DNA of 34,879 bases from Nostoc commune NIES-4072 (GCF_003113895.1 NZ_BDUD01000008.1:1-34879), one strand, 5' to 3'; shown: positions 15,772-23,672, numbered from the stretch's first letter. Program-made: numbers and translations. The notes: a model not told the origin generated them from the letters alone.

Positions 15772-16887
15772 TTAGGCTCCTCTTGCAATTTGAGTTAATA
15801 GCTTTAACCCCAAGGCATTGATAAATTGGGGATTGTTCAAAATAACAAAGCCTAAACCGGCTAAGTTTTGATCCACCACTGGCTGCGAAACACCCCCACC
15901 CCAGGCGACAAGATATTTAGCGCGGTCTAGATAATTGCCAGCAGTCACAAAGTTGGCGAATTTCTCAATTCTGTTACTCCACCATTCGTCTAGACACTGG
16001 CTGTACTCTGCCTCAAACTTCTTACCTGTCAGGTGGTTGCCTCCATAAGTAAAAGTGCCTTCAATAATCCCTTGGTTAACGAGACTGGGTGAGTGCTTCA
16101 CATCCTTGGACAGCAGACTTACTCGGTCGTTTCGTTTGTCGAGAGCTTCTGCAATCATGGTATGCAGTTCACCGCAACCACCCTCTATCAGGTGACGGTC
16201 AATCACTGCACCGCTACCGTTGAACACGGTAATCAACCAAGTTGATGAACCGATATCAAGTGCGATCGCTAATTCTGAGGGGTCAAGTACTAGGGATGCT
16301 TCACCGAATAAGCAGTGGGCAATGCTTCCAAATCCTTCGGGATAAATGCCTGTGACTACAATTTCAACTGTCTTAGTGACAATAGAACGAGTTACAGGAT
16401 GCAGATGCTCAAAGGTGTGAGTCCCTTCTACTCGGCGTTTAATTTCATCTGCCCAGCGTTCTGGGTTGTGATTGCTCAAACTAATCGAAAGTTTGACTCC
16501 ATCGGGAATATTCAGAACTGCTAAGTCTGCAAGGATGCTTTCTAATGCCAGTTCTGCCTTTTTCGCCTTATCTTCGTGTAACAGGGTGTGGTCACTTTGC
16601 GCTAGAGCCGCACTGCCCCAAAAGAATTGAACATCTTTTAAGTCAAGCCGCGTTCCTTCGACATACCGCACCCATGCCCCATCTTTAGATATGGTTTCGT
16701 GGTGCATGATGTTGCGGTTGCGAACAAGTGAGTATGCGGCAGGCATCATGATCGAAAAATCACCAATGATTGCCTTGCCATACCCTGCACCTGAGTCTTT
16801 TCCGGCGATAAGGTCAGTTAGCCCTGATTGGGCTAACAAGTCTGCTTGAACTAGCCAGTTTTTGGCATTGGTGTATGTGGTTGTCAT
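15772..16887 (-). CDS. ParM/Alp-like actin ATPase, plasmid segregation filament protein
   Basis: The 371-residue protein shows actin-fold nucleotide-binding motifs: phosphate-1-like KDSGAGYGKAI (Asp31, Gly33, Lys38), phosphate-2 ALDIGSSTW (Asp211) and an adenosine motif AWGGGVSQ (~328-335). Length and order match plasmid actins of the ParM/StbA/Alp group, which polymerise with ATP to push plasmid copies apart. The Asp-x-Gly of phosphate-1 sits unusually far from the N-terminus (~30 residues of extra lead). It begins a nine-gene operon ending in an FtsK/TraD-like ATPase, which is not a standard ParMRC arrangement. The divergent intergenic region holds palindromes that could be its centromere. 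There is no strong Shine-Dalgarno. Confidence 0.8.
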   Translation of the reverse strand: MTTTYTNAKNWLVQADLLAQSGLTDLIAGKDSGAGYGKAIIGDFSIMMPAAYSLVRNRNIMHHETISKDGAWVRYVEGTRLDLKDVQFFWGSAALAQSDHTLLHEDKAKKAELALESILADLAVLNIPDGVKLSISLSNHNPERWADEIKRRVEGTHTFEHLHPVTRSIVTKTVEIVVTGIYPEGFGSIAHCLFGEASLVLDPSELAIALDIGSSTWLITVFNGSGAVIDRHLIEGGCGELHTMIAEALDKRNDRVSLLSKDVKHSPSLVNQGIIEGTFTYGGNHLTGKKFEAEYSQCLDEWWSNRIEKFANFVTAGNYLDRAKYLVAWGGGVSQPVVDQNLAGLGFVILNNPQFINALGLKLLTQIARGA

Positions 16888-17040
16888 GGTTCTGATGATT
16901 GGTAAAAGTCTTGATTTTTCTGGCTTGGTGTTGATTTTTAGGCAAATCTAGACAAATCCAGATATCCAGTTAGGGGCAAGCCATAGCATCACTTTCTGGC
17001 TTCTATTGCCTTTGTTGGGTGGCTGTTTTTGGCTTGCCTG

Positions 17041-17112
17041 TTAGTGCTATATTAGCACTAACAGCACTAATAGTGCAAATAACATCAGAGGTGTTATTAG
17101 TGTTTTAAGTGC
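17041..17112. promoter_or_regulatory. TTAGTGC palindromes: candidate centromere or RHH operator
   Basis: TTAGTGCTA (17041-17049) and TAGCACTAA (17053-17061) form an inverted repeat with a 3-bp spacer. GCACTA and TAGTGC (17064-17076) form a second one with a 1-bp spacer. A further TTAAGTGC lies at 17105-17112. Four close half-sites between the divergent ParM-like operon and an RHH gene fit a parC-like centromere that doubles as an operator. Confidence 0.6.
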
Positions 17113-17148
17113 AGATGATATCTTTAATGTGCTTGGAGAGTAAGATGG

Positions 17149-17361
17149 ATGCTGTATACAGCAATTAGTTCTGAATTAATGGCACGACCGCGAATTACAC
17201 TTACCGTGTCTGATGACGTTTATCAGTATCTTAATGAGTGGGCAGACCGAGAAGAACGACCATTAGCTAATCTTGCAGCTTACTTGCTAAGTCAAGCTGT
17301 TAGAGAACATCAAGAACAGAATGAATCTGCCAAACCAAAAAAAGGTGAGGGTACAGCATGA
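17149..17361 (+). CDS. Ribbon-helix-helix (CopG/ParR-like) DNA-binding protein
   Basis: Residues ~11-55 match the RHH pattern: a basic strand (MARPRITLTV), then SDDVYQYLNEWADREERPLANLAAYLLSQAVREHQ. Such dimers bind short palindromes. GGAGAG eight bases upstream favours the ATG at 17149; starting at the internal ATG (17179, MARPRITL) would give the more usual N-terminus of this family. It is divergent from the actin operon, with the TTAGTGC palindromes between them, so it probably represses both directions and may act as the ParR-like partner of the actin. Confidence 0.75.
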   Translation: MLYTAISSELMARPRITLTVSDDVYQYLNEWADREERPLANLAAYLLSQAVREHQEQNESAKPKKGEGTA

Positions 17362-17471
17362 CTGAATTATCAAGACAGGACGGACAACCACAAACCAGCA
17401 GGCTTGACCAGATCAAAGTGATAGTTCTGATTCACAGCCAGATAACAGCAAGCCAACACACAGGTGATTAG
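17358..17471 (+). CDS. Tiny ORF coupled to the RHH gene
   Basis: A 37-codon frame begins with an ATG overlapping the RHH stop (ATGA). The product is hydrophilic at first and hydrophobic in the middle (IKVIVLIHS). A second frame over the same bases reads as a Ser/Asp-rich tail, so this may be a decayed longer gene. It is supported only by the overlap. Confidence 0.25.
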   Translation: MTELSRQDGQPQTSRLDQIKVIVLIHSQITASQHTGD

Positions 17472-17492
17472 TGATTTAGCTATTAATTTTTG

Positions 17493-18227
17493 ATGTCGCC
17501 AATGTTGATCCTGAAAGACCCACCAAGCGATTTTCAACTCCCACCGCACAATGAAGCGGCGTTAGAGATGCTTAGGGAGGCGAAAGACTATGAATCGACT
17601 GTTGCTCTAGCGGCTAGTGGTGCTGCGCTGGCTACAGGTGGCATAGTTCATCCGTTAGGTTGGTTACTTTTTGGATTGGCTTACAAGCCTTTGGTAGCCA
17701 CTCAAAAACTGGCACGGTTGGAAAAATTAACAGCCGAACTTTTGGATGAGTTTAAAAGCGAGGGAATACAAGTCTTTCCAGTGCTAAAGGTAGAAGACAA
17801 GAACCCTATCGACTTGTTTGTGAGATTTGAGCGAAAAGTCCATCTGTTTATCTCAATTCGCTCAATAGGAGATAAGGAGATTGTCTACAACGAAACTAGA
17901 GAGGTTTTGCAGATCAAGAGGAAAGACAAACATGGACTAAAAGTTTGGAATCCTTGCCCACTGCTTGAATTGGCAGATTACGAGAAGTGGTTGAGCAAGA
18001 ACAGGGACTTGTTTGCAATGTCTTCCCGTGAAGCTACAAAAACGCCCTCAGCAAAAGTTTTGGTCTTATGGCCTCCCACCAAGGCGGCTATTGATCACAA
18101 TTCACACCTTTATTCTGAAGTTGGAAGTATGAAAATTCTAGCTCTCAGAAGAAAAGGAACTGCATTTGTAATTCAACAGGAGGAAGTTACCGAGTTTATT
18201 AAGGCTTGGTTAGCCAAGTACGAATGA
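17493..18227 (+). CDS. Hypothetical protein with hydrophobic hairpin
   Basis: This 244-residue protein (ATG at 17493; a TTG one codon earlier is possible) is of unknown family. A Gly/Ala-rich hydrophobic region at ~38-68 (STVALAASGAALATGG ... LGWLLFGLAY) could insert in a membrane as a hairpin. The remaining ~170 residues look alpha/beta (LFVRFERKVHLFISIRSIGDKEIVYNE, VLVLWPPTKAAI, SMKILALRRKG) and faintly recall restriction-endonuclease-like folds, without a certain PD-ExK motif. It lies between the segregation locus and rep on the same strand as rep. No Shine-Dalgarno was seen. A role in plasmid maintenance is only a guess. Confidence 0.6.
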   Translation: MSPMLILKDPPSDFQLPPHNEAALEMLREAKDYESTVALAASGAALATGGIVHPLGWLLFGLAYKPLVATQKLARLEKLTAELLDEFKSEGIQVFPVLKVEDKNPIDLFVRFERKVHLFISIRSIGDKEIVYNETREVLQIKRKDKHGLKVWNPCPLLELADYEKWLSKNRDLFAMSSREATKTPSAKVLVLWPPTKAAIDHNSHLYSEVGSMKILALRRKGTAFVIQQEEVTEFIKAWLAKYE

Positions 18228-18238
18228 CTAAAAACTGA

Positions 18239-18270
18239 AAACCCCGCGTCCCGGTAGGACAGCGAGGTTT
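18239..18270. terminator. Hairpin terminator between unknown gene and rep
   Basis: AACCCCGCGTCC and GGACAGCGAGGTT pair with one mismatch and a bulge around CGGTA, and the 3' arm runs into TTTT. It lies 12 bp after the stop of the preceding gene and would end that transcript before the rep leader begins. Confidence 0.65.
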
Positions 18271-18466
18271 TCCAATGGAATTGGGGTATCTGGTTTTCAC
18301 AGCCCGGATTAATATCCCTAATAGTAATCTTATCTTACATGATTGGAGTGTTAAGCCCTTGTTACACTGCACACCTAGCGACAAAAAGTAATTCAGGAAT
18401 TTTAAGTAATTTTGTGCTTATATTTCTGAAAGGTTGTATTAGAAGATTACTGCCAAAGGATAGCTC

Positions 18467-18498
18467 CAATTCCTCCACCACACATCAAGGAGGAATTG
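18467..18498 (+). promoter_or_regulatory. RNA hairpin masking the rep Shine-Dalgarno
   Basis: CAATTCCTCC (18467-18476) is the exact complement of GGAGGAATTG (18489-18498), with a 12-base loop. The right arm contains the AGGAGG ribosome site of rep (ATG at 18503), so the folded leader would hide it. This would limit Rep synthesis, and hence copy number, unless the fold is opened. Confidence 0.68.
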
Positions 18499-18502
18499 CT
18501 CA

Positions 18503-21500
18503 ATGTCACCATTACAACAGTTTAATAACTCGCTTCAGCATCAACAATTGAATAATAAACGTGCTGAAGCATTAGATGTTGAACCAGAGCTTGCTGAAGG
18601 TAATAAAATCAAGTTCGCGTTTAACGCAACTGGAAAAAACAAAGACTGGGACTTTAAGAAGCTGGCCGGTAACTTCATTGATGTAGAGGGCACTCTAGCC
18701 GATGTCCAGGAACATATTAAAGCAGGTCACGCCATCTGTGCCGGACTGTTAAACGGCAAATGGCGCAGTAAGGCCAATGTGATCGGTTCTCAGTGGCTAC
18801 TACTCGACATTGATAATTCCAATATCGCCCGTGATGCTTATGACTTGCCGATTAAAGACGAAAACGGGAATTACATCAAAGTTTACGATCACCAATTAAC
18901 CATAGAAGAAGCCTTAGCCCATCCCTTCATTAAAAAACACTGTGCTTTAATTTACACCACAGCCAGCCATAAACCAGAGTGGCATAAATTTCGGTTGGTT
19001 TTCCTTCTGCCCCAATATGTTCAGGGTGCTGATACTGTAGAAGCTTGTACACGCTTCCTCATGCAGCAATTGCCCCATGATCCAGCTTGTAAGGATGCAA
19101 GTCGTGTATTCTACGGCAGTACAGAAGCCGAATTCCCGCTAGTCAACCCTGAAGCCACTTTACCAGCAGAATGGATAAGTGAAGCGATTGCGATCGCGCA
19201 ACAGGAACGTATTGAGTATCAGCTAAGAATCCAGGAAATTGAGTCACGGCGTAAAGAGTGGCGTGAGATTTCCCTTACTGAAGGCTGGGACATTGACCAG
19301 CTAATCCAGAACGCGCTTTCATTCATCCCACCACGTACCCCAGGAAGCGGTAACTACGACGAATGCCGTCAAGTGCTAATGGCACTGGTTAACCATTATG
19401 GGGCATCAGAAGCGGAAATTATAGCCGAGCAGTGGTCGCCCAGTATCAAAGGCGATACTTGGAACATCCACGCTAAGATTCGCAGTTTTCGGCGTGGGGG
19501 AATTACGATCGGCACACTGTTTCACATTGCTAAACAGTATGGTTTTCGGTTTCCGCAACGGCAGTATGAACCCAACCTCGGCAACAAAGGAGTAATTAGC
19601 CGTGAAGAGTGGGAGCTTGGGCGAGTTAGAGAGGACTTGAGCAGCTTCCAAAATTTATTAAAGCAAGCGATTGCTCCATTTAGTTCGATATTTAAAGGAT
19701 TTAAAGCCCCATCAACACGCAAGCCCTTACCCGAAATTGACACGCCTTCGCCCAATGTAATTATTTACAAGCCCGGCAATATCCCGTTCCGAACTGACGT
19801 TACAGGCAATATCTCTATCTCCTGCCAGCCAGAGGAACATATCACCGCATGGGTAGAGGCTGTTTCTAAGGGCTGGACGCAAATTTTAGATAATTCCCAT
19901 CCCGGACTAGGTAAGTCTTACAACGCGGGGCAACTGACGGCGACCCTGTTTGGCGTTGATAAACTAATTTACCAGGATGCCAACCATAGAAACCCGTCCA
20001 CACTGCCCATTGAGACGAATTTCGTTGACTTACCAGTGCGGCACAACGGCTTTAAACTAGACCCCACCCGTAAAACTCCTACAGGTGAGGACTTTAAACT
20101 GTGGACTAAAGCGGGTGAGACTGCCGACACTGATGGCAATTGTCACAGAACTTACTTGTTTAATGCCTTCCGCAACAAGAATTTTAGCAGCCTCGATTTT
20201 GAAGAGAGCGGCATCAGCCCCATCTGTGGCGGTTGTTCCCTTAAAAATCAGTGCCGTTTCGCTAGTGGTGATGGTTTTGGCTTCCGCTTTCAAAAGCGCA
20301 CAGTTATTCAAAATTACTCCGAACTCAGAGCGCACCCAGACTCTACACCAGTCACCTTAACTAATGCTGCTGACCAAACTTTCACTGTTGGGCGGTTATG
20401 GGAAGAAGCTGGTACACTCATCAAGCCCGTGCGCTCGGTTGATGTGAACCGAGGCGATTTTGAAACTACTGTGGGCAAGCTGCTACTGTTAGAACCAAAT
20501 CTTCTATCACAGCTGCAACCTGCACTAAAAGTTTTACACCAACTGCTTACTCAGCAACTTAAGCCCACTGACCGCTACGGCTTTGATGATGCCAGCATCC
20601 GTGCGCTGCTGCCCCCTTTCCCCACAGGCTTAGATATCGAAGCCATTCGCCAAGCCTCAGAACCTGATTTGACTTTCTTAGAAGACTTGGACTCAATTGA
20701 TATTACCCAAGATAAACAACTCAAAAAAAGCTCTGCGGCTCGTTATGCTGCCAAAAAGGTAGTTAAAGACAGCGCACGAACGGCAGGCAGGGAGTTTCTT
20801 GACTTGCCTAATTACTGGTTGCCTGACTTCCTCCTCGCTTGGAAAGGTGATGGTAGTTTTCAATCTCAATGGGGTGTACTCAGCATTCACCGCCGAAATC
20901 CCAAACATACTGAATTGGCCCACTCTGCCAAATTTAATATTTACCTTGATGCCACATTCAAATCCCAGCAGTTGAAATTGAAATTGGGCATCGATGAGCC
21001 TGTGTTAGTCATCGAGCAACAACGCCCAGACTACGACAATTTAAAAGTGGTCAACGTTACGGGGCTGGGTAAACTGCCCAAAAATCGCTCTCTTCCACTT
21101 AGCGCTCGTGTTAACGCCCTCAAAGAAACCTTGAAAAAACTCTGCCCCAACCTTGGCATTATCGATTGGAAACAGATTGCAACACAAGCCGAGGGGCGCA
21201 CAGAATACGGTCACTTTGTCGATGGGCGTGGTGTTAATCGCTTTAGTGAGTGTGATGCGATCGCTTCTTTTGGCATTCCCTACCAGAACATCGGTGTTTT
21301 AGCAGCACAATATCAGGTGATGACTGGTGAAACAGTCAACCTGGAGGATAAAAACAGCACTTTCCAAAAGTATCTCACAGACCTGATCCGTGCAGAAATC
21401 ATCCAAGAGATTGGGCGATTACGCGCTCATCGTCGCCCCAATGTGGAGCTAACATTCTACTTCTGCGCTGACTATGACCTTAGTTTCCTTGATCGTGAAT

Positions 21501-22048
21501 TACCAGGAGTTAAATTAGAAAGCGTTGATGCCTGCGATTTCTGCATTGAAGCGGGTAGCCGAGATCAGCAGACGGGACACGCCATCGTCAAAGCGTTTAC
21601 CCAGCTTTGGCAGTCAAACCAGAAAATTGGACAAAAGGCGATCGCCAAAATCATAGACACTACCCAAGGATGGGTGAGCCGATTTACCCAACGCTGGGGG
21701 GGTTGGCAGCACTTTAAAAAATTATTACTCCTGCTATTAGATAGTCTTAATAGCGGTAGTAATAAAAATTTGGCTGACTTAGACGACGATGAAAAGTGGT
21801 TAGCCCATACATACTTCCCGATGTTGATTGCTGAATCAGAATCATCACTCTCAAGTGTGCAAGAAGGGGTGGCAGAAGTTGCCCAAGTTTTTGATACTAG
21901 GGCGATGCGGCGAGTTTTACACTTCTGCACGCCCCAAGTTAGGGCTTCACTGCTGATGATTGTACTGAGTTGTCTGCCCACTGAAGTTTACTCAATTTCA
22001 GTTTCTTCAATCTCTGGGTCACTCGCAGAACCTGCGCTATCACCTTGA
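18503..22048 (+). CDS. Plasmid replication initiator: primase-helicase fusion (CyRepA1-like)
   Basis: The 1181-residue protein starts after a clear AGGAGG. The N-terminus looks like an archaeo-eukaryotic primase domain: LLLDID (99-104), FRLVFLL (~163-169) and DASRVFYG (~198-205). A PriCT-like region follows (~262-348). A superfamily-2 helicase core comes next, with P-loop HPGLGKS (466-472), a degenerate motif II WEEAG, and motif VI QEIGRLRAHR (968-977). Cys547, 575, 578 and 584 are placed like the Fe-S cluster of DinG/XPD helicases. A C-terminal helix-turn-helix (~1040-1062) could read the origin. I recall this layout for the family called CyRepA1 in large cyanobacterial plasmids. The last 17 codons come from inserted DNA, and an alternative 3' end persists downstream. 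Confidence 0.83.
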   Translation: MSPLQQFNNSLQHQQLNNKRAEALDVEPELAEGNKIKFAFNATGKNKDWDFKKLAGNFIDVEGTLADVQEHIKAGHAICAGLLNGKWRSKANVIGSQWLLLDIDNSNIARDAYDLPIKDENGNYIKVYDHQLTIEEALAHPFIKKHCALIYTTASHKPEWHKFRLVFLLPQYVQGADTVEACTRFLMQQLPHDPACKDASRVFYGSTEAEFPLVNPEATLPAEWISEAIAIAQQERIEYQLRIQEIESRRKEWREISLTEGWDIDQLIQNALSFIPPRTPGSGNYDECRQVLMALVNHYGASEAEIIAEQWSPSIKGDTWNIHAKIRSFRRGGITIGTLFHIAKQYGFRFPQRQYEPNLGNKGVISREEWELGRVREDLSSFQNLLKQAIAPFSSIFKGFKAPSTRKPLPEIDTPSPNVIIYKPGNIPFRTDVTGNISISCQPEEHITAWVEAVSKGWTQILDNSHPGLGKSYNAGQLTATLFGVDKLIYQDANHRNPSTLPIETNFVDLPVRHNGFKLDPTRKTPTGEDFKLWTKAGETADTDGNCHRTYLFNAFRNKNFSSLDFEESGISPICGGCSLKNQCRFASGDGFGFRFQKRTVIQNYSELRAHPDSTPVTLTNAADQTFTVGRLWEEAGTLIKPVRSVDVNRGDFETTVGKLLLLEPNLLSQLQPALKVLHQLLTQQLKPTDRYGFDDASIRALLPPFPTGLDIEAIRQASEPDLTFLEDLDSIDITQDKQLKKSSAARYAAKKVVKDSARTAGREFLDLPNYWLPDFLLAWKGDGSFQSQWGVLSIHRRNPKHTELAHSAKFNIYLDATFKSQQLKLKLGIDEPVLVIEQQRPDYDNLKVVNVTGLGKLPKNRSLPLSARVNALKETLKKLCPNLGIIDWKQIATQAEGRTEYGHFVDGRGVNRFSECDAIASFGIPYQNIGVLAAQYQVMTGETVNLEDKNSTFQKYLTDLIRAEIIQEIGRLRAHRRPNVELTFYFCADYDLSFLDRELPGVKLESVDACDFCIEAGSRDQQTGHAIVKAFTQLWQSNQKIGQKAIAKIIDTTQGWVSRFTQRWGGWQHFKKLLLLLLDSLNSGSNKNLADLDDDEKWLAHTYFPMLIAESESSLSSVQEGVAEVAQVFDTRAMRRVLHFCTPQVRASLLMIVLSCLPTEVYSISVSSISGSLAEPALSP

Positions 22049-22230
22049 ACAGTCATAAGAACTGATTCCAGACGATAACCAGCTTCGCGGATGTAATATC
22101 CAGCTGCACCCACGTCTTCAAACACGTTGTCAAATTGGGGATGAGTTGACGGAAAAATCTTTCTCAGGCGTGAGCTGATTCCTGAGAGTTCTTGCTGAAT
22201 TGCGATTAGTTCTTGAGTATCATCATCCAT
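21988..22230 (-). CDS. Small acidic protein of the HNH cassette
   Basis: The 80-residue helical protein (DDDTQELIAIQQELSGISSRLRKIF; EDVGAAGYYIREAGYRLESVLM) has an acidic tail (DPEIEETEIE). It lies seven bases downstream of the HNH gene on the same strand, so the two form a small operon. Its 3' end overlaps the last 61 bases of rep in antisense, so rep's terminal residues are the complement of this gene's coding tail. It may be a partner or antidote of the nuclease; no family is recognised. Confidence 0.55.
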   Translation of the reverse strand: MDDDTQELIAIQQELSGISSRLRKIFPSTHPQFDNVFEDVGAAGYYIREAGYRLESVLMTVQGDSAGSASDPEIEETEIE

Positions 22231-22237
22231 GATTTAT

Positions 22238-22537
22238 TTACCACAAAGATAGTTGCCCCGGTGAAACATTTGATTTTCCACCCCTATGGTATAAAAGGTG
22301 ACAAGCACTACAAAGAGCTATAAGGTTGCCTCTGTGGTTATTTGCTGGATTTCTGTCCCAATGATGAACCTGTAAAGTGTACACTCTGCGTTTTGAGCGT
22401 GTTATATGTGATGTTTTTTCACCAGGGGGAATGCACTGTAATCCACATTTTTGACAACGCCACTGGGCTTGTTGCTTAATTGCAGTGGCAAGTTCTGACC
22501 AATTGTCTGGGTATAGAGAATAGGTGAACGTCATCAA
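22238..22537 (-). CDS. HNH endonuclease, free-standing
   Basis: The 99-residue protein has the HNH/McrA-type core: Cys28-x-x-Cys31 (RCQKCG), His58-His59 (LQVHHWDRNPANN), Asn71 (RGNLIALC) and Cys76-x-x-Cys79-His80 (CSACHLLYH). The cysteines would bind structural zinc and the histidines with Asn71 a catalytic metal, making a DNA nick or double-strand break. The size suits a phage- or homing-type HNH enzyme. It lies antisense between two copies of the rep 3' end, as expected for a mobile nuclease that recognises that site. The start is uncertain between the two adjacent ATGs (22537 or 22534), and no clear ribosome site is seen. Confidence 0.82.
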   Translation of the reverse strand: MMTFTYSLYPDNWSELATAIKQQAQWRCQKCGLQCIPPGEKTSHITRSKRRVYTLQVHHWDRNPANNHRGNLIALCSACHLLYHRGGKSNVSPGQLSLW

Positions 22538-22570
22538 TCTAATTAAACTAAAGCTTTGAGAATTGTAATG

Positions 22571-22937
22571 CTTCGAGGGCTGGGCTACGTTTGAAAAAAT
22601 ATTACTCCTGCTATTAGATAGTCTTAATAGCGATAGTAATAAAAATTTGGCTGACTTAGACGACGATGAAAAGTGGTTTGCCTATGAATACTTCCCCACG
22701 CTGATTACTGAATCGGAATCATCACCCGATGATGCCCTGAAGTATATAGCTGAAGTTGCCACAAGTGTTACTAACACTGCAATGCGGCGGATTCTGCACA
22801 GTTGCACCCCGGCTGTTAGGGCTGGCTTATTGATGATTATCCTGCGTTGCTTACCTGCCGAGGTTTACTCAGACCAATCCATTTTCAATGCTGTTACTCC
22901 GGTACAAACGGCCTGTGATTCATCTGTGACACTCTAA
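22571..22937 (+). pseudogene. Displaced second copy of the rep 3' end
   Basis: The translation from GWATFEKILLLLLDSLN through LADLDDDEKWFAYEYFPTLI to LRCLPAEVYS parallels rep residues from GGWQHFKKLLLLLLDSLN to LSCLPTEVYS. It then continues to its own stop (QTACDSSVTL). The first ~78 bases (from about 22597) differ from rep at one position; the rest has diverged. It lacks a proper start and the upstream rep body, with a stop just before it. This is probably the original rep terminus, cut off by the HNH cassette. Confidence 0.75.
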
Positions 22938-23058
22938 AATTTATCCGTTTTTAATTTCTACTGACCTATCAGTAATAAAAGATGCTCCCTTTCATGATTG
23001 CGTACTTAATCATTGAGTGAGCGTCCTGCTCAACATATCTATAGCTGTTTTGCTCTCC

Positions 23059-23155
23059 TCAATTATCACTACGCACACTACCATCGGGCATGAGGGTTTC
23101 CTCGAAAAGGCAATCTTTGAAGTTGACTCCAAAAACTCTGTCATCCCTGAATTTA
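23059..23155 (-). pseudogene. C-terminal remnant of a pentapeptide-repeat protein, truncated by a MITE
   Basis: On the minus strand the frame reads VFGVN, FKDCL, FEETL, then MPDGSVRSDN and stop. This is the five-residue periodicity and the MPDG-type end common in cyanobacterial pentapeptide-repeat proteins. The frame runs straight into the 240-bp element at 23156, and nothing similar continues on its far side. Two intact pentapeptide genes lie at 28.9-30.1 kb. Confidence 0.5.
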
Positions 23156-23395
23156 GGGGCAGATATAGCGTAACTGATACCAGGGGCAAGATAGCCTCAA
23201 ATGCTTATCTAGTAAGCTTTTTGGTGCATCAAAAGTTGATTGATGTACGACTAAATAGCGGTAGCAATGAGCGAAAAATTTTGCTGCCTTATTTTTCATA
23301 TACTTCTCTAATCCTTACCTAGCAAGGATTAGAGAAGTCGCTGTTGCCAAACGGGCGGTTGTTGCCCCTGGTGTCAGCCATGCTATATCTACCCC
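23156..23395. mobile_element. 240-bp MITE-like element, copy 1
   Basis: The ends are imperfect terminal inverted repeats of about 33 bp: GGGGCAGATATAGC on the left, GGGGTAGATATAGC on the reverse of the right, each followed within a few bases by CTGAYACCAGGGGCAA. Inside lies a perfect 14-bp hairpin (CTTCTCTAATCCTT, loop ACCTAGC, 23303-23337). It has no transposase, so it is non-autonomous. It differs from copy 2 at about one base. Confidence 0.85.
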
Positions 23396-23396
23396 A

Positions 23397-23462
23397 AATA
23401 GGAAAAAGGTTGAGATTGTACGGTTTCTACTGGATGAAGCACTTAAAGACGTAGAAAAGTAA
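23397..23462 (+). pseudogene. Possible gene tail abutting MITE copy 1
   Basis: A frame leaving the element reads NRKKVEIVRFLLDEALKDVEK and stops; it looks like a hydrophilic protein C-terminus. The same frame stays open back into the MITE but soon meets a stop. It may be the remnant of a gene interrupted by the element. Downstream, ATGCAGTAATT occurs twice. Confidence 0.25.
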
Positions 23463-23557
23463 TGCAGTAATTGATGCAGCAATGCAGTAATTAAGTAAAT
23501 AAAGATTTATGGGGCGATCGCGGGTTTGGGGTGCGATCACCTTTTCCTTTCCTCTAA

Positions 23558-23590
23558 GAAATTGCTTGCTCAACTACATTAAGCAATTTC
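23558..23590. repeat. 10-bp inverted repeat
   Basis: GAAATTGCTT (23558-23567) and AAGCAATTTC (23581-23590) are perfect complements around a 13-base loop. It may be a foldback or weak terminator in the gap between MITE copy 1 and the SLATT-like gene. Confidence 0.5.
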
Positions 23591-23672
23591 CTTGCAGGTT
23601 CATGACGTTATTCTGATGTTAAGCATGACCAAGGAAAATGTTAATTTTTAATAAGGATCGCTTGGCTCAAAC

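Noticed and set aside
18339..18551. 70-codon + strand frame spanning the rep leader
   Set aside because: It runs through the terminator region and the ribosome-site hairpin and overlaps rep out of frame. A leader peptide is possible in principle, but this frame lacks a ribosome site.
23017..23322. 101-codon + strand frame, and a related 63-codon frame at 24436-24627
   Set aside because: Their shared part is translation of the two MITE copies, and the unique part of the first is antisense to the pentapeptide remnant.
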